From: Thermodesulfobacteriales bacterium | Lineage (GTDB): Bacteria; Desulfobacterota; Thermodesulfobacteria; Thermodesulfobacteriales; Thermodesulfatatoraceae | Length of the DNA: 28,527 nt | Reading direction: 5' to 3' | NCBI GenBank assembly: GCA_026985945.1 | Contig: JALSPN010000215.1 | Coordinates: 1 to 28,527 of the forward strand | In this document: in pieces, positions 1 through 8,804 of the stretch | Position numbering within the stretch: the first letter of the stretch is position 1 | How the letters are laid out: every line of letters begins with the position of its first letter | Notes under the pieces: model-generated | What the model was told of the DNA's origin: nothing | The model's input: only the letters and a program-made list of their open reading frames with translations | The model's database searches: none | Program-made: the position numbers and the translations under genes

Positions 1-1631
1 AAGAGGTCAAGGATTTTTGCGGGCTGGTGTTTCAAGGCGTAAAAGAAGGAGAGCCGTCCCCCAAGCCTTTCCAGAAAAGAGAGAAAACGGGCCAGAGCCA
101 GCTCCGGTTTGGGCACTTCGGAAAGACAGGCCAGGGCCTCCAGCAGAATGGTTCTGAGGAGAGGGGCCCTTTTTCGGGCAAGGGGGCCAGAGGTTTTGAG
201 AAGTTTTTGGGAATCCTCAAGGAGCCTTGGGGGAAGGGAGAGTTTATCCGCTACTTCCCGGGCCTCTTTTTGGCCCTCAAGGAAAGAGAGGATATCTTGC
301 TTTAAAGAAGCCCCTTTCGGGGGACGGGTGGGGCGGAAAAGGCTTTCAAAGATGGAATTTACTTGCCGGCGTATTTCTCTGAGGGTCTCTTCGAATTCTT
401 TCAGGGCTTCTTCCCCTGTGAAGCCAAGACTCCTTGCCAGACGAAGAAGGGCAGCCCTTTCTGAAGGCAGAGTATGGGTCTGGCGAAAATGGACAGTCTG
501 GAGGCGATGTTCTACCGTCCTTAACAAGACATAGGCTTCCTCAAGAAACGAGGCTTCTTCGGCCGGAAGAAGCCCCAGACGAGAAAGTTTTTTAAGGGCC
601 CAGAGGGTGTTCCTGGTGCGAAGGCCTGGCTCCTTCCCCCCGTAAATCATCTGCAGGGCCTGGCAGAAAAATTCCACCTCCCGGATGCCACCAGGACCAA
701 TCTTGAGATCCCTTTCTGCCCCTTTTTTGAAGGCCTCTTTTTTAAGGCGCTCCTTCAGGTCTTTTAGGTGTTCAAGGTAGGTGTAGTCCAGAAAACGGGG
801 ATAAATTGCCGGGCGCAGGGCCTTTAGAAAACTTTTGCCAAGCTTCAGGTTTCCTGCTACGGGCCTGGCTTTTACCAGGGCCAGCCTTTCAAAGGGATGG
901 GATTGGTAAAAGTAATAAGAAAGGCCGGCTTTAAGAGAATAGACCAGTTCTCCGTCCTTTCCTCCCGGACGCAACCTCAAATCTACCCGAAAAAGCCTCT
1001 CTCCTTCGAGGAGCTGATCTAGCAAGCGGGTGATTTCGCGTGCGAGAGAAATAAAACTTTCTTTCTCTGAGATGCTTCCCTGATAAAAATAAACGAGATC
1101 TATGTCGGAGCTGTAATTGAGCTCTCTTCCCCCAAGCTTTCCCATCCCAAGGATCAAAAAGCGCTTCTTTAGATCCGGGGAAAACCGGTGCGAGGTGAGC
1201 CAGTTAAGGGTGGCCCGTAAGAAAAAATCTGCCAGCTTAGAAAGCCGATATGCGGTGCGGGCAAAATTTTCTCCCTCAAGGTCCTTTACCAGGATTTTAA
1301 GTATTTCCTGCTGTTTGATCCGGCGGAGCCAGAGGGCAAAATCTTTCCATTCTCTAAAAGCCCGGGCTTCCCTCAAATAATTTTTCCAGAGGGTTAAGGG
1401 GCCCAGCGGAGAAGGAAATGGCTCTTTGAGAAAGAGTCTTAAAAGATCTTCCCCTCGCAGGAGGAGATTGGTGGCGTAAGGGGAGAAGCCCAGGAGTTTT
1501 TGTAAGCGCTTAAGGCTGGAATCAGTCAGGAGAGCAAAGGGGAAATTCGGGTGTGCTTCCCGGAGTCTTTCAAGATTTTGTTCTGCCCAGAGGGGGTCGG
1601 GAGGAGCGGGGCAGTAAATTTTAACCGGCAC
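1..1631 (-). CDS. glnE: Bifunctional glutamine synthetase adenylyltransferase / adenylyl-removing enzyme (partial, 3' end outside window)
   Basis: About 543 N-terminal residues are present; the frame stays open to the window edge, so the gene continues to the left. GlnE adds and removes AMP on glutamine synthetase in response to nitrogen status. Three hallmark motifs of the first nucleotidyltransferase domain are visible: GMGKLGGRELNYSSDIDL near residues 163-180, VDLRLRPGG near 214-223 and GGIREVEFF near 311-320. The spacing fits a full N-terminal (adenylyl-removing) half; the second, adenylylating half would lie off the window. No ATG fits. The most likely start is a GTG at 1631-1629, which overlaps the end of the ccsA-type gene by 11 bases, so translation may be coupled. 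No clear ribosome binding site is seen. The family is certain from the motifs; the exact start is not. Confidence 0.93.
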   Translation of the reverse strand, partial: MPVKIYCPAPPDPLWAEQNLERLREAHPNFPFALLTDSSLKRLQKLLGFSPYATNLLLRGEDLLRLFLKEPFPSPLGPLTLWKNYLREARAFREWKDFALWLRRIKQQEILKILVKDLEGENFARTAYRLSKLADFFLRATLNWLTSHRFSPDLKKRFLILGMGKLGGRELNYSSDIDLVYFYQGSISEKESFISLAREITRLLDQLLEGERLFRVDLRLRPGGKDGELVYSLKAGLSYYFYQSHPFERLALVKARPVAGNLKLGKSFLKALRPAIYPRFLDYTYLEHLKDLKERLKKEAFKKGAERDLKIGPGGIREVEFFCQALQMIYGGKEPGLRTRNTLWALKKLSRLGLLPAEEASFLEEAYVLLRTVEHRLQTVHFRQTHTLPSERAALLRLARSLGFTGEEALKEFEETLREIRRQVNSIFESLFRPTRPPKGASLKQDILSFLEGQKEAREVADKLSLPPRLLEDSQKLLKTSGPLARKRAPLLRTILLEALACLSEVPKPELALARFLSFLERLGGRLSFFYALKHQPAKILDL

Positions 1632-2460
1632 CGTAGCTGTGAAGCCCTGAAAGCAGGAAGTTGACTCCGAAGTAGGTGAAAAGGACGGAGACAAAACCAA
1701 TGATGGAGAAAAAGGCGATCTTGGTGCCCGACCACCCTCGCATCAAACGGGCATGGATCGCGGTGGCGTAAACAAACCAGGTGATAAGAGACCAGGTCTC
1801 TTTAGGATCCCAGCTCCAGTAAGAGCCCCAGGCCTGTTCGGCCCATACGGCACCGGTAATGATACCCACGGTGAGCCAGAAAAAGCCAAAAAGGATGGTT
1901 TTATAAATAAGTTCGTCAAGGGCCTTGAGATCCGGAATATGGGCCCAGATTCCCGTGTTGTTCTGGACCTTTTTGTGAAAAAGATACATGATCCCCAGGC
2001 CGCAGGAGATGGCGAAGGCCGCGTACCCCAGAAAACAGGTAATCACGTGCACGGTAAGCCAGTTACTTTGAAGAGCTGGGATTAAGGGCTGTATCTCCTG
2101 GGTGGTGGAAAAGGAGGCGTAAGCCATTGCCAGAAAGGCAAAGGGGGTGGTGAAAACGCCTATGACGCGATTTTTGGTCTTATATTCCAGATAAAGATAA
2201 ACTGCAATCGTCGTCCAGCCGAAAAAGATAAGAGATTCATAGAGATTGGTAAGGGGGATACGACCATAGCCCAGCTGGTAGGATTCCCACCAGCGCATAA
2301 AAAAGCCGATGGTGTGGAGGACAAGCCCTCCGGCACAGGTAGCCGTCGCCAGGGGGCCCAATTTTTTCCAGCGGAAGATCCAGTGTAGCAGGTAAAAGAT
2401 AGAAGCTGCGAGGTAAATAAAAGTGGTTATGCTAAGGAGAAGAGAGCTTGTCATAGGCAC
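1621..2460 (-). CDS. ccsA: Cytochrome c biogenesis protein, CcsA/CcsB (ResC) family
   Basis: A 279-residue polytopic inner-membrane protein. The family is part of System II cytochrome c maturation, where it carries haem across the membrane and, with a Ccs1/ResB partner, presents it to apocytochromes. The tryptophan-rich haem-handling motif WGSYWSWDPKETW lies near residues 210-222. Histidines near residue 49 (VLHTIGF), 137 (VHVITCF) and 236 (AIHARL) fit the conserved haem-ligand histidines of the family. The start is supported by GAGGT four bases upstream of the ATG. No ResB/Ccs1 gene lies in the window; it would be elsewhere. The gene overlaps glnE at its 3' end and diverges from the hybrid kinase with only 47 bases between the starts. 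Naming in this family is inconsistent (CcsA, CcsB, ResC). Confidence 0.9.
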   Translation of the reverse strand: MPMTSSLLLSITTFIYLAASIFYLLHWIFRWKKLGPLATATCAGGLVLHTIGFFMRWWESYQLGYGRIPLTNLYESLIFFGWTTIAVYLYLEYKTKNRVIGVFTTPFAFLAMAYASFSTTQEIQPLIPALQSNWLTVHVITCFLGYAAFAISCGLGIMYLFHKKVQNNTGIWAHIPDLKALDELIYKTILFGFFWLTVGIITGAVWAEQAWGSYWSWDPKETWSLITWFVYATAIHARLMRGWSGTKIAFFSIIGFVSVLFTYFGVNFLLSGLHSYGAG

Positions 2461-2485
2461 CTCGTGATCATTAATTAAACTTAGG

Positions 2486-2500
2486 TTAGAATTAATCTAA
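2486..2500. promoter_or_regulatory. Short inverted repeat in the divergent ccsA / hybrid-kinase intergenic region
   Basis: TTAGA and TCTAA are separated by ATTAA, giving a small dyad 7 bases upstream of the kinase ATG, inside the only 47 bases that separate two divergent genes. It could be an operator or just part of an AT-rich promoter. TAGAAT at 2487-2492 resembles a -10 box, but no matching -35 is visible. Tentative. Confidence 0.25.
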
Positions 2501-2507
2501 AAATTTT

Positions 2508-4883
2508 ATGGTTGCAACCAGAACGAGCACCATCTTACTGGTCAATGATGAACCCGTCCAGCGTTTTCGGATTGCTTCTCTTCTTCGCAAAGAGGGGTTC
2601 CGGGTAAAAGAGGCGGAAGACGGGGCGGAGGCCATCAGACTGCTCTCCACGGGTTTTATTCCTTCGCTCCTTATAACGGATCTTTATATGCCTGAGGTAG
2701 ATGGCTGGCAATTGTGTCGCTTCCTTCTGGAGAAGCGGCTTAAAGTGCCGGTTCTTATTATTTCCTCTTACCTCGAATTTGGAGAGGTGGAGGAGATCTT
2801 GCGCACTCTGGGGGTTGAAGGATATCTACGCTACCCCTGCCCTTCAGAAGAGCTTCTGGCGAAGGTGAAAGGAATTTTAGAAGGGGAGGCTCTTTCTCCT
2901 AAAGAAAAGGAGGCCTATAGGATTGTTCTCTTGGCCCCTAAAGAAAATGATTTTGGTTCTTTGGTAGAAGTATTTCAGCAGGCCGGTTTTTCCTTAATCC
3001 GGTTTTTTAGCCTTAAAGAGGCCGTAAATGCATTAAAAGAAAGAGAGTTTTCTCTTGGTCTTATTTCCTCAAGTTTTCTACCTGAAGACGTTTTGCTCCT
3101 CAAACAGACTGCTCCTTATCTCTCGCTTTTTGTCTTGCAACAGGGTGTCTTAAAGGAAGATCCCTTCTCTTATGTCCTGCACGGGGCCAAAAGCGTTTTA
3201 CCGGCCGCCGAAAGGGCTGAATACTACCTTTTTGTGGTGGAGCGGGAACTAAAAGAGCAAGCCCTTTATCGGGGGCAAGAGCTCCTGCATCAGAAGACCA
3301 GAGAGCTTGAGGAAATAAGTAAGAATCTCGTAAAAATACAAAATATCCTTGAACTGGTGGTGGAGCAGGCCACCGATCAGGGAATAGTGGTAACAGATGA
3401 GGATTTTAACCCCATTTTTGCCAATCCCAGGGCCGAAGAGTTTTTTTCTCTTTCTCCTGAAAAAAATTTTGTCGGGCTTTTAAAGCTTCTTCTGGGCAGT
3501 GCAGACTGGGAGCGGATCAAAAAAGTAATCCGTCAGGAAGATGTCTTCCAGAGTGAGACCAAACTGGGACCGGAGGATAAGGTCTTAAGCCTTAAAGTAC
3601 GAGCTTTCTCGAGTGAAGAGAATTCTCAGGATATAAATGGTTACGTCTTTTTCGTTCAGGATCTTACCAAAGAGAGAGAATTTCAGAACCAGCTAATTCA
3701 GATGCAAAGGATGGAAGCCATCGCCACCCTTTCAGCGGGGATTGCTCACGACTTCAACAACATTTTGGCGGCTATCCGTCTAAAAGGAGAACTTCTCCTC
3801 GATAGAATCGGGAAATCCCACGAATCTACTTTAAAGGATATTTTGAGCCTTTGTGATCGGGCCGCTCAGGTGGTACGTCAAGTAATTGATACTACCAGAC
3901 CCTCTTCTTTTGAGACAGGAACCTGTGAGTTAAATCAGCAGGTAAAAGAGGCCCTGGCCTTTTTGAGGGAGACTATCCCTCGAGGGATTAATCTCCATAT
4001 TGAGCTAATCAATTCGGCCCTCTATGTTCCCCTCGCCAAGGGACAATTAGCTCAGATTATTTTAAATCTTGCCCTCAATGCCATTCAAGCAATGGGGGAA
4101 AGTGGCACTTTGTCCTTTCGTACTTTCTGGAAGGAGTTTCAAAATGAAAGGCCCGGAGGTTTTATCCCGGGGAGAAAAAAAATCTTGAAAGGCCCTTTTG
4201 CCTGTCTAGTAGTGGAAGATACTGGCCCGGGTATTTCCTCTGAAATGTTGCCGAAAATATTTGAACCTTATTTTACCACTAAAACCTCAAGTTCTTTTTT
4301 GTCATTTGCTAGGCAAAAGTTAAATAATGCTGGAAGCGGGTTGGGACTCTCTGTAACCCAGAGAATGGTAGAAGGGGCAGGGGGGATTATTGCAGTAAAA
4401 TCCGTGTTAGGAAAAGGCACTACTTTTGATATTTATCTTCCCCTCCTCACTAATTTTAAGCCTGATGAGCTGCAAGAATTTTTATCAACCTTAGCTCCAG
4501 TAAGAATGGAGGGGAGAACTGTTCTAGTAGTAGAAGACGAGCAAGAAATTGGCAATTCTTTGGTTTTTTTTCTCAAGAGTTGGGGATTTGAAGTGCAATA
4601 TTATCCTTCTGGGGAAGAGGCCCTTTCCGAGATAGAAAAAGGCCTTGATCCGGTTCTTCTCCTTGTGGATTTGAATTTGCCAGGTATTTCGGGAAAGGAA
4701 CTTGTTAAACACTTAAAGGAAAAAAATTCGGCCTTCAAAACGATTGTTATTACAGGTTATCTCAGCGAGGAAGATAAAAAATTTCTGGAGAAGTGTGGGG
4801 TAGAAAAGATTCTTTATAAACCCTTCACTTTGAAAGAATTACGAGATACCCTTGTTACCATGATTTCTTCTGATGAGGAGTGA
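2508..4883 (+). CDS. Hybrid sensor histidine kinase with N- and C-terminal receiver domains and a PAS domain
   Basis: A 791-residue, apparently cytoplasmic signalling protein. In order: receiver domain at about residues 8-125 with phospho-acceptor D58 (LLITDLYMPEVDGW); a receiver-like segment at about 136-250 with no acceptor aspartate; a coiled-coil and PAS domain at about 260-390; a HisKA box with the phosphorylated H414 in GIAHDFNNILAAI; an HATPase domain with the N box (LALNAIQAM), VVEDTGPGIS and GSGLGLS; and a C-terminal receiver with D721 (LLVDLNLPGISG) and the usual Lys in YKPF. The first receiver has RYPC where the conserved KP motif is expected, so its phosphorylation switch may be atypical. 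The HDFNN-type H box is common in soluble hybrid kinases. No ribosome binding site precedes the ATG, so the message may be leaderless. It heads a same-strand run with a nitroreductase and permease genes. The signal is unknown. Confidence 0.92.
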   Translation: MVATRTSTILLVNDEPVQRFRIASLLRKEGFRVKEAEDGAEAIRLLSTGFIPSLLITDLYMPEVDGWQLCRFLLEKRLKVPVLIISSYLEFGEVEEILRTLGVEGYLRYPCPSEELLAKVKGILEGEALSPKEKEAYRIVLLAPKENDFGSLVEVFQQAGFSLIRFFSLKEAVNALKEREFSLGLISSSFLPEDVLLLKQTAPYLSLFVLQQGVLKEDPFSYVLHGAKSVLPAAERAEYYLFVVERELKEQALYRGQELLHQKTRELEEISKNLVKIQNILELVVEQATDQGIVVTDEDFNPIFANPRAEEFFSLSPEKNFVGLLKLLLGSADWERIKKVIRQEDVFQSETKLGPEDKVLSLKVRAFSSEENSQDINGYVFFVQDLTKEREFQNQLIQMQRMEAIATLSAGIAHDFNNILAAIRLKGELLLDRIGKSHESTLKDILSLCDRAAQVVRQVIDTTRPSSFETGTCELNQQVKEALAFLRETIPRGINLHIELINSALYVPLAKGQLAQIILNLALNAIQAMGESGTLSFRTFWKEFQNERPGGFIPGRKKILKGPFACLVVEDTGPGISSEMLPKIFEPYFTTKTSSSFLSFARQKLNNAGSGLGLSVTQRMVEGAGGIIAVKSVLGKGTTFDIYLPLLTNFKPDELQEFLSTLAPVRMEGRTVLVVEDEQEIGNSLVFFLKSWGFEVQYYPSGEEALSEIEKGLDPVLLLVDLNLPGISGKELVKHLKEKNSAFKTIVITGYLSEEDKKFLEKCGVEKILYKPFTLKELRDTLVTMISSDEE

Positions 4884-4889
4884 AAAAAG

Positions 4890-5486
4890 ATGTCCCTTTA
4901 TGAACTGGTGAAAAGATGTCGAAGTTATCGGCGTTTTGAGGAAGATTTTTTCATTCCCCTCAAGATCCTTGAAGAGCTCATAAGCCTGGCCAGGCTTTCG
5001 GCCTCAGCTGGCAATCTTCAACCCTTAAAATACATTCTTTCCAACGATCCCCGGAGTAATGCCAGGATTTTTCCCTATCTTCACTGGGCTGCTTATCTCA
5101 AGGACTGGCCGGGCCCGGCTGAAGGTGAAAGGCCGAGTGCCTACATTATTGTTCTGGGAGACAAAGATATTGCTCAGGTCTTTGGGGTGGATGCCGGGAT
5201 CGCCACCCAGAATATCCTCTTAGGAGCAGTAGAAAAGGGGCTCGGAGGGTGTATTATCGGTTCCGTTGATAGAGATGAACTGCGCCGGGAACTGAAGATC
5301 CCCGAAAGGTTTGAGATCCTGCACGTTATTGCTTTGGGCCTCCCAAAAGAAAAAGTGGTGGTAGAAGATATTCCTCCTGGAGGAGATATTCGTTACTGGC
5401 GCGATCAAAACGGTGTGCATCATGTTCCCAAGCGGCCACTTGAAGAATTAATCTGGAAGGTTTACTCCTCTTCTCCTTCCGATTAG
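4890..5486 (+). CDS. Nitroreductase family protein
   Basis: A 198-residue protein of the FMN-dependent nitroreductase superfamily. It has the typical N-terminal RCRSYRRF flavin-phosphate segment at residues 9-16, then SASAGNLQPLKYI, and in the C-terminal half GIATQNILLGAVEKGLGGC, which matches the family's cofactor-binding helix. Such enzymes reduce nitro compounds, quinones or other electrophiles with NAD(P)H; the substrate here cannot be read from sequence. The ATG follows the kinase stop by only a few bases, and a GAGGAG ribosome site overlaps the end of the kinase gene, so the two are very likely co-transcribed and coupled. The family is secure, the specific function is not. Confidence 0.87.
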   Translation: MSLYELVKRCRSYRRFEEDFFIPLKILEELISLARLSASAGNLQPLKYILSNDPRSNARIFPYLHWAAYLKDWPGPAEGERPSAYIIVLGDKDIAQVFGVDAGIATQNILLGAVEKGLGGCIIGSVDRDELRRELKIPERFEILHVIALGLPKEKVVVEDIPPGGDIRYWRDQNGVHHVPKRPLEELIWKVYSSSPSD

Positions 5487-5499
5487 ATATTTCCCCGCC

Positions 5500-6378
5500 A
5501 TGGATTTTCTGATTCTGGCCCAGTTTCTCCTGGCCGGGCTTTCAGCGGGTGCAGTTTATGCCCTCATAGCCCTTGGTTTTGGGGTGGTCCATAATGCCAC
5601 CGGGATCGTCAACTTTGCCCAGGGAGATTTTCTGGTAATCGGAGCCTTTGTGGCTTACACCCTTCTGGTCTCCTGGGGGATGCCCTACTGGGTGGGCTTT
5701 TTAGGGGCCGTTTTAGTCTCTTCCCTGGTGGGTCTTTTTCTGGAAAGGGGCATTTTGTCTCGTGCACGGAGCAAAGAAGTGCTTCTTCTGGTCTTTATCA
5801 CCGTGGGGGCCTCTATTTTTTTAAGAGGGCTTATTAAAGAGATCTGGGGTAAAAGGCCCCTTATCCTTCCCCCTGTAGAGCAAGGCTCTGAGATAACTCT
5901 GGGGCCTTTTAGGATGGATCCTCAGTATTTGTGGATCATTGGTGTTGCGGTCCTTGCTTTTGCTCTTTTGCACTTTTTCTTTCGCTATACCATGTGGGGC
6001 AAGGCCATGCGGGCGGTGGCTGCTGATAGGGAGGCTGCAGCCCTTATGGGGATCCCGGTTCCCTGGGTGGTGGCGGGAAGCTTTGCTCTGGCCGGGGCCC
6101 TTGGCGGGCTTGCTGGAGTCCTGGTGGGGCCGGTTTGGCCCCTTTCTTTTGAAAGTGGTGTTCATATCGGGCTTAAAGGTTTTGCCGCGGCGGTGCTTGG
6201 TGGTTACGGCAGCTTTGGCGGAGCCCTTTTAGGGGGGTTTTTATTAGGGCTTCTGGAAGGAATCGGAGCCTATCTCGTATCTTCCTATAAAAACATCATT
6301 GCCTATGGGATTTTGCTCCTGGTTTTACTCGTGAGACCTCAGGGGCTCCTGGGGAGAGAGACCGAAGAAAGATTATGA
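5500..6378 (+). CDS. livH: Branched-chain amino acid-type ABC transporter permease, LivH family
   Basis: A 292-residue membrane protein with about eight hydrophobic segments. The family signature GIVNFAQGDFLVIGAF is at about residues 34-49. The cytoplasmic loop RAVAADREAAALMGIPV matches the segment that contacts the ATPases in LivH-type permeases. The C-terminus has the glycine-rich GGYGSFGGALLGGFLLG. The gene starts 13 bases after the nitroreductase stop with no recognisable ribosome binding site, which suggests translational coupling. It overlaps the LivM-type gene by 4 bases (ATGA). The ATPases (LivG, LivF) and periplasmic binding protein (LivK) that a working transporter needs are not in this window. 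The substrate could be branched-chain amino acids, urea, amides or another small polar solute; the sequence does not settle it. Confidence 0.9.
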   Translation: MDFLILAQFLLAGLSAGAVYALIALGFGVVHNATGIVNFAQGDFLVIGAFVAYTLLVSWGMPYWVGFLGAVLVSSLVGLFLERGILSRARSKEVLLLVFITVGASIFLRGLIKEIWGKRPLILPPVEQGSEITLGPFRMDPQYLWIIGVAVLAFALLHFFFRYTMWGKAMRAVAADREAAALMGIPVPWVVAGSFALAGALGGLAGVLVGPVWPLSFESGVHIGLKGFAAAVLGGYGSFGGALLGGFLLGLLEGIGAYLVSSYKNIIAYGILLLVLLVRPQGLLGRETEERL

Positions 6379-7292
6379 AGGCCTTCTGGTTCTTTACGCT
6401 CTTTATCTTATTGATCCCTTTTGTCGTCCACAATCCCTATTATTTGAATGTCCTTGCTTTCGTGGGGCTTTATTTCCTGGTTACAATGGGGCTTTCCGTT
6501 TTTATCGGCTATGCGGGGCAGATTTCTCTGGGCCACGGGGCTTTCTATGCCTTTGGGGCTTACGGTTCGGCCCTGCTCAGTATCTATACCGGGTGGGATC
6601 CGTGGCTGGCCACTTTTCTGGCTTTAGTATTTACCACCCTTGGGGCCTGGTTTTTGGGCTTTTTTATCCTTCGTCTCAGAGGTCATTACCTGGTGATGGC
6701 AACCCTGGCGGTCAATCTAATCGTTTACTTCCTGCTGGTGGAGATGGAAGAGATAACGGGAGGCGTTTCAGGCCTTCCGGGGATAACCCCTTATTGTATT
6801 TTTTCCTACTGTTTTGATAGCGATCGACGTAATTTTTATCTCATCTGGGCGGTGGCCCTCTTCTTTTTCTGGGGGCTTTTGAGGCTTCTTTCGGGAAGGA
6901 TTGGCCGGGAACTTAAGGCCATAAAGGCCAGTGAGCAGGCTGTCCGGGCTCTGGGGATCCCGGTTTTACGCTACAAAGTGGCCACCTTTACCTTCAGTGC
7001 CTTTTTGGCGGCGCTGGCCGGGGCCTTATACGCCCATTATCTGACTTTTATCAGTCCCAAAAGTTTTGATATTTTTTATTCTGTTGAAGTGGTAACCATG
7101 GTTCTTGTGGGAGGGGCTGGAAGTCTTTGGGGAGCCCTTTTAGGTTCTTTCTTCTTGACCCCGCTTCCCCAGGTGTTGTCTTTTTTTGAGGAATATAAAG
7201 ATATCTTTTACGGGGCCATTTTGATGCTTATTTTAATTTTTTGCCCCGAGGGAATGGTCTCTTTAAAGCTCAGGCGTTTTCTAAGAAGATAA
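6375..7292 (+). CDS. livM: Branched-chain amino acid-type ABC transporter permease, LivM family
   Basis: A 305-residue polytopic membrane protein that would pair with the LivH-type protein to form the transport channel. The LivM signature GYAGQISLGHGAFYAFGAY is at about residues 45-63. The ATPase-contact loop AIKASEQAVRALGIPVLRYK lies near residues 184-203, followed by the helix AFLAALAGALYAHYL. The C-terminal GGAGSLWGALLGSFF is also typical. The start overlaps the upstream stop in an ATGA junction. It is followed by 87 bases and a second histidine kinase rather than by livG and livF, which is unusual for this family. The family assignment is firm; the substrate is unknown. Confidence 0.9.
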   Translation: MKAFWFFTLFILLIPFVVHNPYYLNVLAFVGLYFLVTMGLSVFIGYAGQISLGHGAFYAFGAYGSALLSIYTGWDPWLATFLALVFTTLGAWFLGFFILRLRGHYLVMATLAVNLIVYFLLVEMEEITGGVSGLPGITPYCIFSYCFDSDRRNFYLIWAVALFFFWGLLRLLSGRIGRELKAIKASEQAVRALGIPVLRYKVATFTFSAFLAALAGALYAHYLTFISPKSFDIFYSVEVVTMVLVGGAGSLWGALLGSFFLTPLPQVLSFFEEYKDIFYGAILMLILIFCPEGMVSLKLRRFLRR

Positions 7293-7379
7293 CAGCTCAA
7301 TATCTTTTGTTTTAATTTTTGCCTCTTTTGTAATCTGTGCTAAGTTCCTTTTGGATTATGAGCTGAGGTTTTTAATAAA

Positions 7380-8804
7380 ATGGCCGATTTTATTAATAGA
7401 AGCTGGTTATCAGAAACTTTCATGAAAGAAGTGTCCTCCTTAAATCTTGAAGCTCGGAGTTGTTCCCACCAGCAGTGTCGGGTGAAGGATTTTCTCAATC
7501 TTTCTCTTAATTTTGCCACTCATCTCCTGCAGGCCGAAGATGAAGAAGATCTCTGGGCGGTCTTGTTGGTAGCAATTACCGCTGCCGAAGGCCTTGGTTT
7601 TAACCGGGCTTTCATTCTCAAAAAAGACGAGAAGCGGGATCTTTTTTGCGCTGTGGCGGGTCTTGGGCCTTCTTCTCCAGAAGAAGCGGCTGAAATCTGG
7701 GAGGACCTTAAGATTCGTAACCCCTCCTTTGAAGAAATGATAAAAGAGGCCCGCTTATCCTTAAAAAATCCGCCACAGGGTTTAAAAGATATAGTAAAAG
7801 ACCTGATATTAGTACCCCCCGTTGGTTCTACCCTTGAGAAAGATCTTTTTGAGAATCAGAGGGCCTTTTTGCTGCAAAGAGGGGAATATGAAGATTTAAC
7901 CTCCTTTTTTGAGACGTTGAAAACCGATGAACTAGCTGTGGCTGTTTTGGGAGGATATTCTGGGACTTATGCTCTTGTTCTGGCTGATAATTTTGTAACT
8001 AGAGAACCCATCGAAGACGAAGAACTCTGTTTTCTGGAAACGATGGCTATTCTGGCGAGCATGAGCATTCAAAAGATCAAGACCTCTCAGGAATTGCAGC
8101 GGCAAAAGAATCTCCTGGTAGAGGCAGAAAGACTATCAGCAGTGGGAGAACTTTCTTCAAAAATTTTCCATGAAATAAGGAATCCCATTTCGGCCCTCGG
8201 TGGGCTTTCAAAGCTTTTGCTGAAAAAAGATATTCCCCCTGAGCTTCAGGCCTATCTGAGAACCATGGTGCGGGAGGCTGAGCGGCTGGAAAGGGTGCTT
8301 GAAGATCTTTTTGAATTCGTGCGCCCTATCAAGCTGGAAAAGCAGCCCGTTCGTCTTTACCGTTTAGTGCAAACAGCCCTCACTTTGTTTTTGAGTTCTT
8401 TCAAAGAATACGGTATCCATGTCTCTTTTGAAACCAGAGGGCGGGATCCTATAGTCAATGTCGATCCGGAAGAGATGCAGCTCGTCTTTATCCACCTCAT
8501 CAAAAATGCTATTGAAGCTATGCCTGAAGGGGGGAGTCTAAAGATTTTTATTTGTGTAAACGATGGTATTAAAATTCAAATTATTGATTCTGGAATAGGA
8601 ATTCCTAAACTTTATCTCAAAAAAGTTACCGAGCCCTTTTTTACTACTAAGACTTATGGTTCGGGGCTTGGGCTTTCGGTGGCCAAAAAGATTGTAGAGA
8701 TGCATGGAGGGGCTCTCACCTTGAGACAAGCAGAATCTGGGGGCACTGAGGTAGAAGTTTTTCTGCCACCGGAATTGATCTTAAACGGAGAGAAGGGCTC
8801 ATGA
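7380..8804 (+). CDS. Sensor histidine kinase with N-terminal GAF-like sensor domain
   Basis: A 474-residue soluble kinase without membrane segments. Residues of about 30-245 form a sensor region with a GAF-like pattern, beginning FATHLLQAEDEEDLWAVLLV. It is followed by a HisKA domain with H264 in KIFHEIRNPISALGG, and an HATPase domain with the N box HLIKNAIEAMPEGG, the G1 box IDSGIGIP, and GSGLGLSVAKKIVEMHGG. It has no receiver domain and no response regulator lies next to it. The receiver domains of the hybrid kinase upstream in the same run are possible partners, which is inference. The start has GAGGT about 10 bases upstream. Its stop overlaps the HIT gene start by 4 bases (ATGA). The sensed signal is unknown. 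Confidence 0.9.
   Translation: MADFINRSWLSETFMKEVSSLNLEARSCSHQQCRVKDFLNLSLNFATHLLQAEDEEDLWAVLLVAITAAEGLGFNRAFILKKDEKRDLFCAVAGLGPSSPEEAAEIWEDLKIRNPSFEEMIKEARLSLKNPPQGLKDIVKDLILVPPVGSTLEKDLFENQRAFLLQRGEYEDLTSFFETLKTDELAVAVLGGYSGTYALVLADNFVTREPIEDEELCFLETMAILASMSIQKIKTSQELQRQKNLLVEAERLSAVGELSSKIFHEIRNPISALGGLSKLLLKKDIPPELQAYLRTMVREAERLERVLEDLFEFVRPIKLEKQPVRLYRLVQTALTLFLSSFKEYGIHVSFETRGRDPIVNVDPEEMQLVFIHLIKNAIEAMPEGGSLKIFICVNDGIKIQIIDSGIGIPKLYLKKVTEPFFTTKTYGSGLGLSVAKKIVEMHGGALTLRQAESGGTEVEVFLPPELILNGEKGS

Noticed and set aside
109..534. Open frame of 141 residues on the plus strand at the left edge
   Set aside because: It is antisense to glnE, whose motifs are unambiguous.
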